Assembly: GCA_028139285.1 (NCBI GenBank)
Contig: JAOINI010000015.1
Coordinates: 1 to 11,188, forward strand
Origin: Candidatus Pelagibacter sp.
Lineage (GTDB): Bacteria > Pseudomonadota > Alphaproteobacteria > Pelagibacterales > Pelagibacteraceae
Length of the DNA: 11,188 nt
Direction of reading: 5' to 3'
Part shown: in pieces, positions 1 through 7,490 of the stretch
How the letters are laid out: every line of letters starts with the position of its first letter
Numbering within the stretch: the stretch's first letter is position 1
The notes under the pieces: generated by a model
Told to the model about the DNA's origin: nothing
What the model saw: the letters and a program-made list of their open reading frames with translations, nothing else
The model's database searches: none
Program-made: the position numbers and the translations under genes

Positions 1-289
1 TATTTCATCTTACAGTTCAGATGAAGATCAAAGCTCTATTCTAGCTAAAATTGAGGAAGATTATAAAAGCTTAATAAAAGAAATTAAAGAAAATTCCAAT
101 ATTCAACTGATTGTCAATGGCAAATCAGATAAAGAAATTTTGATACTTCTTGACGAATTTATCAATGATTTCAGGGAGCAAAATAACTTAAGAAAAATAG
201 AATCTTTAGAAAAAAAATTACTAAATAATCTTGATGAAAATTCATACTCTGAGTTAATTAAGCTTAAAAGTCAGCTAAATAGGGATTAA
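1..289 (+). CDS. dnaG: C-terminal fragment of DNA primase (probable)
   Basis: This open reading frame enters from the left edge (frame starting at base 2) and stops at TAA 287-289, giving about 95 residues with no start in the window. The fragment is hydrophilic and helical, rich in Glu, Lys and Asn, and ends SYSELIKLKSQLNRD. That resembles the C-terminal helicase-interacting domain of alphaproteobacterial primases, whose last helix often reads like 'ELLRLKSQL'. The catalytic zinc-binding and TOPRIM parts would lie outside the window. The best support is context: rpoD begins 52 bases downstream, and dnaG-rpoD is a very common proteobacterial arrangement, derived from the rpsU-dnaG-rpoD macromolecular synthesis operon. 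If correct, the protein makes RNA primers for DNA replication. The C-terminal domain is poorly conserved, so the call rests on position as much as on sequence. Confidence 0.65.
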   Translation, partial: ISSYSSDEDQSSILAKIEEDYKSLIKEIKENSNIQLIVNGKSDKEILILLDEFINDFREQNNLRKIESLEKKLLNNLDENSYSELIKLKSQLNRD

Positions 290-341
290 AAAAAGATAGA
301 TTTTTTTCAAACAGTCATTATATATATCCAACGCTTCTATT

Positions 342-2219
342 ATGGTTGAAAAAATTATTACAAAATCTTTTGAAAGACTTTTAGACAAAGGAAAACATAG
401 AGGCTTCATTACATATGAGGAATTAGGTAAATCCTTAGGGAAAAGAAACGGCACTCAAGAAAATTTAGAAAAAGCTTTCATAATTCTTGTTGACGAAAAA
501 ATAACTTTAGTCGAAAAAAAATCTCAATTTCAATCTAGTAAAAAGAAAGAAACCACAGCTTCAACAGAGGAAAAAACTTCAGATAAAAGTGATGATCCTA
601 TCAGAATGTACCTAAGAGAGATGGGTGGCGTAGAGTTGCTTTCAAGAGAAGGTGAAATTGCAATAGCTAAAAGAATAGAAGCAGGAAAAGATGTTATGAT
701 AAATGCTCTTACTCAAAGTCCAATAGTAGGTAAAAAGATTTATGAGTGGAAAGAACAAATTGAAAATCAAGAACTTTTAGTTCGGGATATAATAGATATT
801 GACTCTACTTATGAGGATTTTGAATCTCTTTCCGAGGATGATGATTTAAAAGTTAATAAAAAATCAAAAGAGCAAAAGATCAAAGCTAAAGAAAAAAGTG
901 AAGATGAAACTAAAAAAAATGACCAAGAAAGCGCTTCAACAGAGGAAGATGAATTTAATGTTTCTCTGGCCAAAATGGAGGAAGAAATAAAACCAAAAAT
1001 TATAAATATTCTAGACTCATTAAATAAAAATTACTCAAAGCTACAGAAGTATCAAATTGAAAAACTTGAGTGTTTGCTGAACTCAAAAGAATTGTCTGTC
1101 TCAAAAAATAAAAATTTTAAAAAAATACAAGAAATTTTAGTTGATAATTTCAAGAATTTACAATTAGCACCGCATGTAGTTGAGGAACTGGTTCAAGCAC
1201 ATTACAAAGAAAACAAAAAAATAGTATCTCTTGAGGGCGTTTTACTACGCTTGGCGGTTGATAATAAAATTTCTCGAGAGGAATTTTTAAAATACTATAT
1301 AGGCAATGAGATTAATCCGAAGTTTGAGTCTTTTTTAAATGAGAATCAAACATGGAAAGCGTTTTTTAAAAAATATAAAAAAGATTTTTTCGAAATAAGA
1401 GATAGACTTGTTGAATTTAGTAAGAAGATTGGCTTATCAGTTGGTGAATTTAAAAAACTTGTAAGTAGAATTCAAAAAGGAGAGAGAGAGTCAAGAAAAG
1501 CTAAGAAGGAGATGGTCGAAGCAAATCTAAGACTAGTAATTTCAATTGCTAAAAAGTATACAAATCGCGGTTTACAATTTTTAGATCTTATCCAAGAGGG
1601 GAACATTGGTTTAATGAAAGCTGTTGATAAATTTGAATATAGGAGAGGATATAAATTTTCTACTTATGCAACTTGGTGGATAAGGCAGGCGATTACAAGA
1701 TCTATAGCCGATCAAGCTAGGACAATAAGAATTCCAGTGCACATGATAGAAACAATTAATAAAATTGTAAGAACACAAAGACAAATTATGAGCGAATTTG
1801 GTAGAGAGCCAACACCGGAAGAACTATCAAAAAAACTTGCTATGCCTCTAGAAAAAGTTAGAAAAGTTTTAAAAATTGCTAAAGAGCCTGTTTCTTTAGA
1901 AACTCCAGTTGGGGATGAGGAAGATAGCAGTTTGGGAGATTTTATTGAGGATAAAAATGCATTACAACCTTTGGATACAGCAATTCAATCAAACCTAAGT
2001 GAGTCAACTACTAAAATATTAGCCTCGCTTACACCAAGAGAAGAAAGAGTTTTAAGAATGAGATTTGGAATAGGTATGAATACAGACCATACTTTAGAAG
2101 AGGTTGGTTTACAATTCTCAGTCACAAGAGAAAGAATAAGACAAATCGAAGCAAAAGCTTTAAGAAAATTAAAACATCCAAGTAGATCCAAACAATTAAA
2201 AAGTTTTTTAGAAAAATAA
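342..2219 (+). CDS. rpoD: RNA polymerase primary sigma factor RpoD (sigma-70)
   Basis: Housekeeping sigma factor that directs RNA polymerase to -35/-10 promoters. The 625 residues show the full primary-sigma architecture. A region 1.1-like segment spans about residues 8-60, and region 1.2 about 84-115 ([12 protein letters not shown]). A long non-conserved region follows to about 385, with a Lys/Glu/Asp-rich low-complexity part at about 155-205. Region 2 covers about 390-460 and includes the core-binding [20 protein letters not shown] and the -10 recognition/melting block [17 protein letters not shown]. Region 3 is about 465-540. Region 4 is about 560-620, with the -35 recognition helix [17 protein letters not shown]. 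The length is normal for a proteobacterial RpoD. Presence of region 1.1 and the long spacer separates it from RpoH and RpoS. The ATG at 342 has no clear Shine-Dalgarno sequence, but it gives the expected N terminus. It is probably co-transcribed with the upstream primase gene. No terminator is visible between it and the next gene, 51 bases on. Confidence 0.97.
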   Translation: MVEKIITKSFERLLDKGKHRGFITYEELGKSLGKRNGTQENLEKAFIILVDEKITLVEKKSQFQSSKKKETTASTEEKTSDKSDDPIRMYLREMGGVELLSREGEIAIAKRIEAGKDVMINALTQSPIVGKKIYEWKEQIENQELLVRDIIDIDSTYEDFESLSEDDDLKVNKKSKEQKIKAKEKSEDETKKNDQESASTEEDEFNVSLAKMEEEIKPKIINILDSLNKNYSKLQKYQIEKLECLLNSKELSVSKNKNFKKIQEILVDNFKNLQLAPHVVEELVQAHYKENKKIVSLEGVLLRLAVDNKISREEFLKYYIGNEINPKFESFLNENQTWKAFFKKYKKDFFEIRDRLVEFSKKIGLSVGEFKKLVSRIQKGERESRKAKKEMVEANLRLVISIAKKYTNRGLQFLDLIQEGNIGLMKAVDKFEYRRGYKFSTYATWWIRQAITRSIADQARTIRIPVHMIETINKIVRTQRQIMSEFGREPTPEELSKKLAMPLEKVRKVLKIAKEPVSLETPVGDEEDSSLGDFIEDKNALQPLDTAIQSNLSESTTKILASLTPREERVLRMRFGIGMNTDHTLEEVGLQFSVTRERIRQIEAKALRKLKHPSRSKQLKSFLEK

Positions 2220-2270
2220 GTTTAAAACCGTTACAGATTTAAAAAGAGTTAAGACCTAAGCCAAGCAGAA

Positions 2271-3056
2271 ATGATTTATATAGGTAAAAGAAAACTTGGA
2301 ACTTTTTTTCAAAGAATAATTAAGGTAGAAAACTATTTCGCTTTAATTAATTTTTTTAGAGTTCATAGAAATCCTATTAAATCTTTTTTAAAAGAAATTT
2401 TTTCATTTGGAAATTATCCTCTTAAATTGTTCTTCAATACACCCATAGGAGTTAAATTTGCTACAATATATTCTGCTGATGATTTTTCAACATTTAACCT
2501 GATTTTTTGTAGAAAAGATTATCTTATATCAGATAGAGATAGAGTTATCTTGGATATCGGCTCAAATATTGGCCTGTCCTCGCTTTACTGGCTTACTAGA
2601 AATAATGAAAATATTGTTTATTGTTATGAGCCTGGTTCTCAAAATTTTAATAGATTAAAAAGAAATCTTAAAGAATTTAAATCAAGAGTTTTTCTTAAAA
2701 AAGAAGCTGTGAGTAACAGAAATTTTGAGTCTTTTCTTAAAATAGAAGAGACCGGTGTTTATAACTCATTGACTTTAAAAACAAAAAAAAATAGGAATGG
2801 GAAATTTGAAAAATGTAAGGTAAGGGACATAAATTCCTGTATCAAAAAAATTATTTTAAAACATAAAAAAATTGATATGATTAAAGTTGATAATGAAGGA
2901 GAAGAAAGCAAAACTATATCTAGTATTGATAAAAAATATTGGAAGTATATTAATTGTATAAACATTGATGGTAAAATTGTTTCAAAATATATTCCAAAAA
3001 ATTTTAAATTGACGAAATGGGGTTCTGCACAAAGATATACTAGCTATGAAAAATAA
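2271..3056 (+). CDS. FkbM family SAM-dependent methyltransferase
   Basis: 261 residues. FkbM proteins are class I SAM-dependent methyltransferases, usually O-methylating sugars or secondary metabolites, and are common in polysaccharide and glycan-modification loci. Motif I is LDIGSNIGLSSLYW (about 94-107), the glycine-rich SAM loop. An acidic residue at the end of strand beta-2 follows in YCYEPGSQNF (E120), expected to bind the ribose of SAM. The family's C-terminal signature appears as IDMIKVDNEGEE (about 201-212), a close variant of the usual 'D-IKIDIEGAE'. The N-terminal 85 residues are basic and aromatic-rich and not diagnostic. The stop overlaps the start of the next gene by 11 bases, so the two are probably one transcript and translationally coupled. 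No Shine-Dalgarno sequence is seen before the ATG. The acceptor substrate cannot be read from the sequence. A glycan is an inference from the family and from the neighbours. Confidence 0.85.
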   Translation: MIYIGKRKLGTFFQRIIKVENYFALINFFRVHRNPIKSFLKEIFSFGNYPLKLFFNTPIGVKFATIYSADDFSTFNLIFCRKDYLISDRDRVILDIGSNIGLSSLYWLTRNNENIVYCYEPGSQNFNRLKRNLKEFKSRVFLKKEAVSNRNFESFLKIEETGVYNSLTLKTKKNRNGKFEKCKVRDINSCIKKIILKHKKIDMIKVDNEGEESKTISSIDKKYWKYINCINIDGKIVSKYIPKNFKLTKWGSAQRYTSYEK

Positions 3057-4413
3057 TTCAAAAATAGAGTTCGTAAATCATGCATCAGTACTTATTACTC
3101 ATGAAAAAATCGGTATCCTTTCAGATCCTTGGTATTTTTTTTCAGTTTTTAATAAAGGTTGGCGATTACTTCATGAAAATGAAATTAAGTACGTGGAGTC
3201 AGTTTTATCTAAATCATCACATATTTATATTTCTCATGAGCATCCAGACCACTTCAACCCTAAATTTCTTCTAGATGAAAGAATTAAAAAATTAATACTA
3301 AAAAATAACATAACTTTTTTATTTCAAGAAACTAAAGATAAACGTGTAGTAAACTTTTTAAAAAAAAGTGGTTTTTTTGTTCAAGAATGTAAATTGGATA
3401 AAGTCATAAATTTAAGTGAAGAAGTAAAAATAAAAATTTCAAAACACGATTTTTATGACTCCTCAATTGCAATATTTACACCCGATTATAAAATTCTAAA
3501 TTTAAATGATTGCCCTTTAAAGGAAAAAAGTGAGATTGATAATTTTCAAAAAAAACATGGGGATTTTGATATTCTTCTTACTCAGTTTAGTTATGCTGCT
3601 TGGAAAGGAAGTGAGAGCAATGTCACATTAAGACAAATAGCAGCTCAAGAGAAAATACAAGCAATAATTTCACAATATAAAATTCTAAATTGTAAGCATG
3701 TGATTCCCTTTGCAAGCTATATATATTTTTCAAATAAAATGAATTTTTATATGAATGACTCGGTCAATAAGCCTTCAAATGTTCAAGAAGAATTAGCTAG
3801 AGAGAATATAAATTCAATAATTATGGCCCCTGGAGAAATTCAAAATTTAAATAATTTAAGACAGAGTCAAGAGTCATTAGAATTTTGGGATGATAAATTT
3901 AATTTGAACAAAAATAATATTGAAATAGATGAATATAATTCAAGTATTAACCTGGAAGAATTAAATTTAAACTTTGAAAAATATAAAAATAAAATTTTCA
4001 AAAAAAATTCAAAGTTTTTAATTTCTTTATTAAATAAAATTAGCTTTTTAAATATTTTTCAAGATATAAATATTTATTTAGAGGACCATAATAAAAACTA
4101 CATTTTTTCAATTTTTAGAGGTCTGCAAGAAACATCAGATAATTCATATGACATTTCGATGCATAGCGACTCTTTATTATTTATTTTTAAAAATGAGTTT
4201 GGTTTTGATACACTAACAGTTAATGGATGTTTTCAAACAAAATCTTCTCAATTCACAAAAGTTACAAAAACACTAGCTTTAGGAAGTCTTAATGCAATGG
4301 GCTTAGGTCTTAACTTTAAACTTATATTTAATGTTGAAATTATTATCCTATTTTTAAAAAAGGTAACTGCTTTTTTTAGAAAATTAAAGTCTTCAGAACA
4401 ATACAGTGGATGA
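3046..4413 (+). CDS. MBL-fold metallo-hydrolase, UlaG/CMAH-like
   Basis: 455 residues. The N-terminal ~260 residues look like a metallo-beta-lactamase fold of the UlaG / CMP-sialate-hydroxylase-like branch. The opening IEFVNHASVLI (8-18) followed by ILSDPWY (24-30) is typical of that branch. The metal motif H-x-H-x-D-H is in SHEHPDHFNP (H64, H66, D68, H69). Further candidate ligand or active-site positions are KHDFYD (about 133-138), LNDC (D155) and KHVIPFASYIYF (about 217-228). The remaining ~190 residues, including a conserved-looking FGFDTLTVNGCF stretch (about 383-395), recur in related long MBL proteins but have no function I can name. No signal peptide or Rieske centre (C-x-H) is visible, so it is not a complete CMAH. 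It overlaps the upstream gene by 11 bases and the downstream methyltransferase by 4 (ATGA). Substrate unknown; a sugar or nucleotide-sugar is a guess from the family. Confidence 0.75.
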   Translation: MKNNSKIEFVNHASVLITHEKIGILSDPWYFFSVFNKGWRLLHENEIKYVESVLSKSSHIYISHEHPDHFNPKFLLDERIKKLILKNNITFLFQETKDKRVVNFLKKSGFFVQECKLDKVINLSEEVKIKISKHDFYDSSIAIFTPDYKILNLNDCPLKEKSEIDNFQKKHGDFDILLTQFSYAAWKGSESNVTLRQIAAQEKIQAIISQYKILNCKHVIPFASYIYFSNKMNFYMNDSVNKPSNVQEELARENINSIIMAPGEIQNLNNLRQSQESLEFWDDKFNLNKNNIEIDEYNSSINLEELNLNFEKYKNKIFKKNSKFLISLLNKISFLNIFQDINIYLEDHNKNYIFSIFRGLQETSDNSYDISMHSDSLLFIFKNEFGFDTLTVNGCFQTKSSQFTKVTKTLALGSLNAMGLGLNFKLIFNVEIIILFLKKVTAFFRKLKSSEQYSG

Positions 4414-5144
4414 AATCCAAAGATCAAAATTATTTTGACAATGAGGTAAAAAGAACAAGTTATTTTTGGTCAAGATTTGGTAACCAACCTGACTTTAAGG
4501 ATAAAACTATTTTAGATTTTGGTTGTGGGCATGGAGCTTTAACTTTACATGCAGCAAAATTTAAACCCAAAAAAATAATCGGCATAGATTTAGAAAAAAA
4601 TTATATTGATTTTGCTAATCAGAACTTAAACAATAACTTTCCAGAGTATAAGGAAATTATTGAATTTAAATTGTTAGATATTAATAATTGGGATGAGAAA
4701 GACAAATTTGACATAATAATATCAAAAGAAACTTTTGAACACGTAATTGATCTAGGAAGAGTTCTGGACTCTATGTATAGTTTGTTAAAAAAAAATGGAA
4801 AAATATACTCAGGATTTGGACCTTTATATAATTTTTTTAACGGAGATCATGGGAGGACATACTCAATGCTTCCGTGGTTTCATTTAATCTTCCCAAATAA
4901 ATTTATTATCAATCGAGTGAATGCGAAAGATCACTCAAAAATAAAGTCAATTAAAGAGTTGGGATTAAATATGTATTCATTAAAAGATTATGTTTCGATT
5001 TTTAGTAAATCAAGGTTCAAAATTGAAATGTTTGAAAAAAATGTGTCAAAAAACAAATTCGCCATGATTTTCAAGCTTTTAAGTAAATTAAAATTTTTGA
5101 AGGAATATTTCACTTTCAATATTTTTGTTATATTGAGCAAATAG
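4410..5144 (+). CDS. Class I SAM-dependent methyltransferase
   Basis: 244 residues with a Rossmann-type methyltransferase core. Motif I is ILDFGCGHGALTLHAAKF (34-51). The acidic residue ending strand 2 is in IGIDLEKNYIDFA (D60). The post-II segment is FDIIISKETFEHVIDL (100-115), where the F-E-H-V turn is common in Methyltransf_11/25-like enzymes. A later GPLYNFF..GDHG stretch (137-148) followed by PWFHLIFP (155-162) is shared by methyltransferases often found in glycan loci, from my general knowledge of the family. The start overlaps the stop of the MBL gene as ATGA (4410-4413), a classic translational-coupling junction. This is the last gene of the three-gene cassette; the tRNA begins 59 bases after its stop. 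No membrane segment is predicted. The acceptor is unknown. Small-molecule or sugar methylation fits the context better than RNA or protein methylation. Confidence 0.82.
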   Translation: MKSKDQNYFDNEVKRTSYFWSRFGNQPDFKDKTILDFGCGHGALTLHAAKFKPKKIIGIDLEKNYIDFANQNLNNNFPEYKEIIEFKLLDINNWDEKDKFDIIISKETFEHVIDLGRVLDSMYSLLKKNGKIYSGFGPLYNFFNGDHGRTYSMLPWFHLIFPNKFIINRVNAKDHSKIKSIKELGLNMYSLKDYVSIFSKSRFKIEMFEKNVSKNKFAMIFKLLSKLKFLKEYFTFNIFVILSK

Positions 5145-5203
5145 ATAGTTCAGCTTGATCAATCTATTATTTCCTAGTAAGTAACTAAAGTATTATGAAG
5201 CAA

Positions 5204-5280
5204 GGGCCTGTAGCTCAGTTGGTTAGAGCAGTACACTCATAATGTATTGGTCCCAGGTTCGAGTCCTGGCGGGCCCACCA
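5204..5280 (+). tRNA. tRNA with CAU anticodon, probably tRNA-Ile2 (lysidine), alternatively elongator tRNA-Met
   Basis: A complete cloverleaf with encoded CCA can be drawn. The acceptor stem is 5204-5210 with 5270-5276 (one T-G wobble), and the D stem is 5213-5216 with 5226-5229. The anticodon stem is 5231-5235 with 5243-5247, around loop CTCATAA. The T stem is 5253-5257 with 5265-5269 around TTCGAGT, the discriminator is A5277, and CCA is 5278-5280. The anticodon CAT is 5238-5240. It is not the initiator: pair 1-72 is G-C rather than mismatched, and the anticodon stem lacks the three G-C pairs. Acceptor pairs C4-G69 and C5-G68 match those that TilS uses to recognise tRNA-Ile2 in E. coli, unlike elongator Met, which has U4-A69 and A5-U68. 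I therefore favour Ile2, whose C34 would become lysidine to read AUA. It ends 4 bases before the stop of the convergent mlaC. Confidence 0.9.
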
Positions 5281-5284
5281 AATA

Positions 5285-5881
5285 TTAACTATCAATAAAC
5301 TCTCTTAGTTTTTTTATCAGGATTTTTATGTCGTTATTGTTAGAACTTAGTATTGAGGCAAATTCCTCTTTTTGAGTCCTCGCCAAGCTTAAACCTTCGA
5401 CTATTAAATCTCTTATCAATGGTTTATCTGGATTTTTAGTATAAATCCGCCAATCTATTTTTATCTCAGGGCTGTCGTCATCTGGGGTAATAATTGATTT
5501 AATTATTGTATATGTAGCACTTTTTTTTTCAGACTCAGTAACTTGAAATTTACTTGAGGAGTAATCTGTTAATCTTGAAGTTAAACTTTTAAGGAAATAT
5601 TTACTAAATGCCTCTTGGTAGTTTAATAAGTCACTTTCCGGTGCAGATTTTCTTAATTCACCTAATGTGTAAAGACCAAGAGCATTAATATCAACATTTT
5701 CTAAAGCAACTTCCTCAATAAATTTAGCTTTTTCTTCTTTTGTTAAATTTTTATCAGATAATTTCTCTATTGCCTCAGTTACTAAAGCTTGAACAAATTC
5801 TTTAGGGTCAGAACTATAAGCTAATAGTGAGCTATTAAATATCAAAAAAACAAAAGTTAGAAAAACTTTGAGCCTTTTCAT
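5285..5881 (-). CDS. mlaC: Periplasmic phospholipid-binding protein MlaC (Ttg2D family)
   Basis: 198 residues. MlaC shuttles phospholipids across the periplasm between the outer-membrane MlaA complex and the inner-membrane MlaFEDB transporter. The N terminus is a signal peptide: MKRLK, a hydrophobic stretch (about 6-20), then LLAYSSD, suggesting signal peptidase I cleavage near residues 21-24. The family shows in the early FVQALVTEAIEKLSD helix (29-43), the segment FSKYFLKSLTSRLTDY (92-107), the strand IKIDWRIY (140-147) and above all IRDLIVEGLSLARTQKEEF (156-174), matching the MlaC 'I-D-V-EG-S-QR-EF' block. It ends in a helix LIKKLREFI. Length is normal. It lies 9 bases downstream of mlaA in the same direction, so the two are almost certainly one operon. 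No Shine-Dalgarno sequence is visible. Genes mlaF, mlaE and mlaD are not in the window. Confidence 0.9.
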   Translation of the reverse strand: MKRLKVFLTFVFLIFNSSLLAYSSDPKEFVQALVTEAIEKLSDKNLTKEEKAKFIEEVALENVDINALGLYTLGELRKSAPESDLLNYQEAFSKYFLKSLTSRLTDYSSSKFQVTESEKKSATYTIIKSIITPDDDSPEIKIDWRIYTKNPDKPLIRDLIVEGLSLARTQKEEFASILSSNNNDIKILIKKLREFIDS

Positions 5882-5890
5882 TTTTAAATA

Positions 5891-6631
5891 TTAATTTTCT
5901 AGATTACCCCAATCATCTTGATCATTGAGAGAATTTTTAATTTTGTTTGACCTATCTTGTAAATAAACACTCTTAAAAGATGAATAGAGATCCAAAGAGT
6001 TCTTTTCTAAACTATCAAAATTAGTCAAGTTATCCGATCTAAAGTCCACTGCTGTAGCGCTCTTAATTGAGTAATAATCTAAATTGTTTCCAGAGATACT
6101 AAATAATTCTTTTTCTCTAATTGTGACGTGCGCAAAAGGATCTAAGTAACTGTCAACTAATAAACCAACCGAGTCTCTTACTGTAGTTGGGCCTAAAATA
6201 GGAAGCACAAAGTAACACCCTGAACCCAAACCGTATGAGCCTAAGGTCTGTCCAAAGTCCTCCTTGCTAGGCCTCAATCCGATTTTTTCAGCAGGGTTTA
6301 AAAACCCAAAAATTCCAATTGTAGAATTTATTAATACGCTTCCAGTTGAATGTGCTAATTGGTTAAAATTTCCTTGAAGCAAAGATGTTGGTATAGATAA
6401 AAGAGTTGAAATATTGCTAGTAAAGTTGCTCGTTCCATCTTTTAATGGTTTAGGCAATTTACTATAACCTTTAGCTATAGGCTCAATAATTGCATCATCT
6501 ACTATCATATTAAATTTAAAGATGGATCTGCTAGCTTTCTCAAAACACTCATTAGCTGCGTAGATTTTTGATGATAAACTTGAAGCGATCAACAATATGA
6601 ATAGTGATTTTATTATTTTTTTAGAAATCAT
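5891..6631 (-). CDS. mlaA: MlaA/VacJ family outer-membrane phospholipid-trafficking protein
   Basis: 246 residues. MlaA forms a channel in the inner leaflet of the outer membrane, removes mislocalised phospholipids and passes them to MlaC. A signal peptide covers about residues 1-25 (lysines at 4-5, hydrophobic 7-20, then IYAAN). The family signatures are clear: SIFKFNMIVDDAIIEPIAKGY (36-56), SNFTSNISTLLSIP (68-81), the NSTIGIFGFLNPA block (102-114), EDFGQTLGSYGLGSGCYFVL (124-143) and GPTTVRDSVGLLVD (147-160). The usual lipoprotein box just before an N-terminal cysteine is not evident. The first cysteine after the signal is C29, preceded by AANE, which is not a lipobox; an AxA-type signal peptidase I site looks more likely. 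The C-terminal ~40 residues are polar and variable. It is first in a two-gene mlaA-mlaC operon and its start faces the amidase gene across a short AT-rich divergent region. Confidence 0.92.
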   Translation of the reverse strand: MISKKIIKSLFILLIASSLSSKIYAANECFEKASRSIFKFNMIVDDAIIEPIAKGYSKLPKPLKDGTSNFTSNISTLLSIPTSLLQGNFNQLAHSTGSVLINSTIGIFGFLNPAEKIGLRPSKEDFGQTLGSYGLGSGCYFVLPILGPTTVRDSVGLLVDSYLDPFAHVTIREKELFSISGNNLDYYSIKSATAVDFRSDNLTNFDSLEKNSLDLYSSFKSVYLQDRSNKIKNSLNDQDDWGNLEN

Positions 6632-6738
6632 AATTAAGCTATATATATAAATTTACGATATATGCTATAAAAATTGTAACTTTTAAAAGTTTGAATTTTG
6701 TTATGATTTAGGTCTTATTATTGTTAAAAATTGTAAAA
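6632..6738. promoter_or_regulatory. Divergent intergenic region between mlaA and the amidase gene
   Basis: This 107-base stretch is extremely AT-rich (runs of TATATA near 6641-6650 and 6657-6668) and must hold the promoters of both the minus-strand mla operon and the plus-strand amidase. The best plus-strand guess is TTGAAT (6691-6696), an 18-base spacer and TTATTA (6715-6720). That would start transcription near 6727, after the TTG at 6721 and before the ATG at 6739. On the minus strand, TTACAA (complement of 6674-6679) could be a -35, but no well-spaced -10 follows. At this A+T content such matches are weak evidence. No strong inverted repeat that would suggest an operator was found. Confidence 0.3.
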
Positions 6739-7473
6739 ATGAGAAATAGAATAGATTTATCGCCAAATTACTCAAAAAAAACTCGGAAACTAAAGGATAT
6801 TAAGTTTGTTATTATACATTACACTGGAATGCAATCAGAAATTGAATCAATAAAAAGGTTAAAAGATCCCAAAAAAAAAGTGAGTTCACATTATCTAATA
6901 AATAGAAAAGGTGAAATTACTAAAATGGTTGAAGACAGGAAAACAGCCTGGCATGCAGGAAAGTCAAGATGGAAAAATTTTGTAAACTTAAATAGTTATT
7001 CTATCGGTATCGAACTTGTGAATAAAGGTCATAAATTCGGCTATCAAAAATTCTCAAGTATTCAAATTACAAGTTTAATAAATTTATGCAAAAATTTAAA
7101 AAAGAAATATAAAATTAAGAATGAAAATTTTCTTGGTCATTCTGATATAGCTCCACTAAGAAAAATTGATCCAGGTGAAAAATTCCCTTGGCAAAAACTG
7201 AGTAAATACAAGTTAGGTATTTGGTATAAAAAAAATGTTAAAAACATAAAGATACAGAAATATGAGAATAGAACCTTTTTTTTTAAAAATATTCATAAAA
7301 TAGGATACAGATATTTTTCATTAAAAGAAAAAATGATTAATAAAGAAAAAAAAATCATAAAAGCATTCCAACTAAAATTTTTGCCTAAGAATGTTTCAGG
7401 AAAATTAGATAAAAAAACCCTTAAAATTAGCTATTATTTAGCCTCCGGTCATAAAATCTTGAAAAAGCCTTAA
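6739..7473 (+). CDS. N-acetylmuramoyl-L-alanine amidase, AmpD/Amidase_2 type
   Basis: 244 residues from ATG 6739. It is a zinc amidase that cuts the bond between N-acetylmuramic acid and L-alanine in peptidoglycan or its recycled anhydro-muropeptides. The Amidase_2 domain spans about 20-160: FVIIHYTGM (zinc ligand H27), SSHYLINRKGEI (49-60), the WHAG signature (71-74), SIGIELVN (88-95, with Glu92 as the catalytic-type residue) and GHSDIAPLRKIDPG (133-146, with zinc ligands H134 and D144). The C-terminal ~45 residues, IIKAFQLKFLPKNVSGKLDKKT onward, resemble a degenerate peptidoglycan-binding (PG_binding_1) helix set, as in AmiD-like and many alphaproteobacterial homologues. No signal peptide is seen, so it is probably cytoplasmic and recycling-related, like AmpD. 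A TTG at 6721 would add six residues; I chose the ATG because the extra residues are not family-like. rnpB follows 18-20 bases after the stop. Confidence 0.88.
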   Translation: MRNRIDLSPNYSKKTRKLKDIKFVIIHYTGMQSEIESIKRLKDPKKKVSSHYLINRKGEITKMVEDRKTAWHAGKSRWKNFVNLNSYSIGIELVNKGHKFGYQKFSSIQITSLINLCKNLKKKYKIKNENFLGHSDIAPLRKIDPGEKFPWQKLSKYKLGIWYKKNVKNIKIQKYENRTFFFKNIHKIGYRYFSLKEKMINKEKKIIKAFQLKFLPKNVSGKLDKKTLKISYYLASGHKILKKP

Positions 7474-7487
7474 ATTTTGTTTAAAGA
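7459..7487 (+). promoter_or_regulatory. Possible rnpB promoter
   Basis: TTGAAA (7459-7464) lies within the last codons of the amidase gene and matches the -35 consensus at five of six positions. A weak -10 candidate overlaps 7481-7487 (TTAAAG/TAAAGA) at 16-17 bases spacing. Transcription would begin near 7492-7494, which is where the P1 helix of RNase P RNA begins. The positional fit is good but the -10 is poor, so this is tentative. Confidence 0.3.
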
Positions 7488-7490
7488 CTT

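Noticed and set aside
5140..5168. Inverted repeat AATAGAT ... ATCTATT after the last cassette gene, considered as a terminator
   Set aside because: The stem is only 7 bp with a single G-C pair and a 15-base loop, it includes the stop codon, and no T-run follows. It is expected by chance at this A+T content.
5145..5203. Promoter for the tRNA gene (TTGATC at 5155, TATTAT at 5191)
   Set aside because: The two hexamers are 30 bases apart, other combinations have wrong spacing, and the tRNA could be read through from the upstream cassette.
5204..5280. tRNA as an integration site for a mobile element
   Set aside because: No integrase, no repeated copy of the tRNA 3' end and no att-like direct repeat is present in the window. 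The cassette lies on the 5' side of the tRNA, opposite to the usual arrangement.
6721..6738. TTG start giving a six-residue longer amidase
   Set aside because: The extra residues are not family-like, no Shine-Dalgarno sequence precedes it, and the ATG at 6739 gives a normal AmpD-type start.
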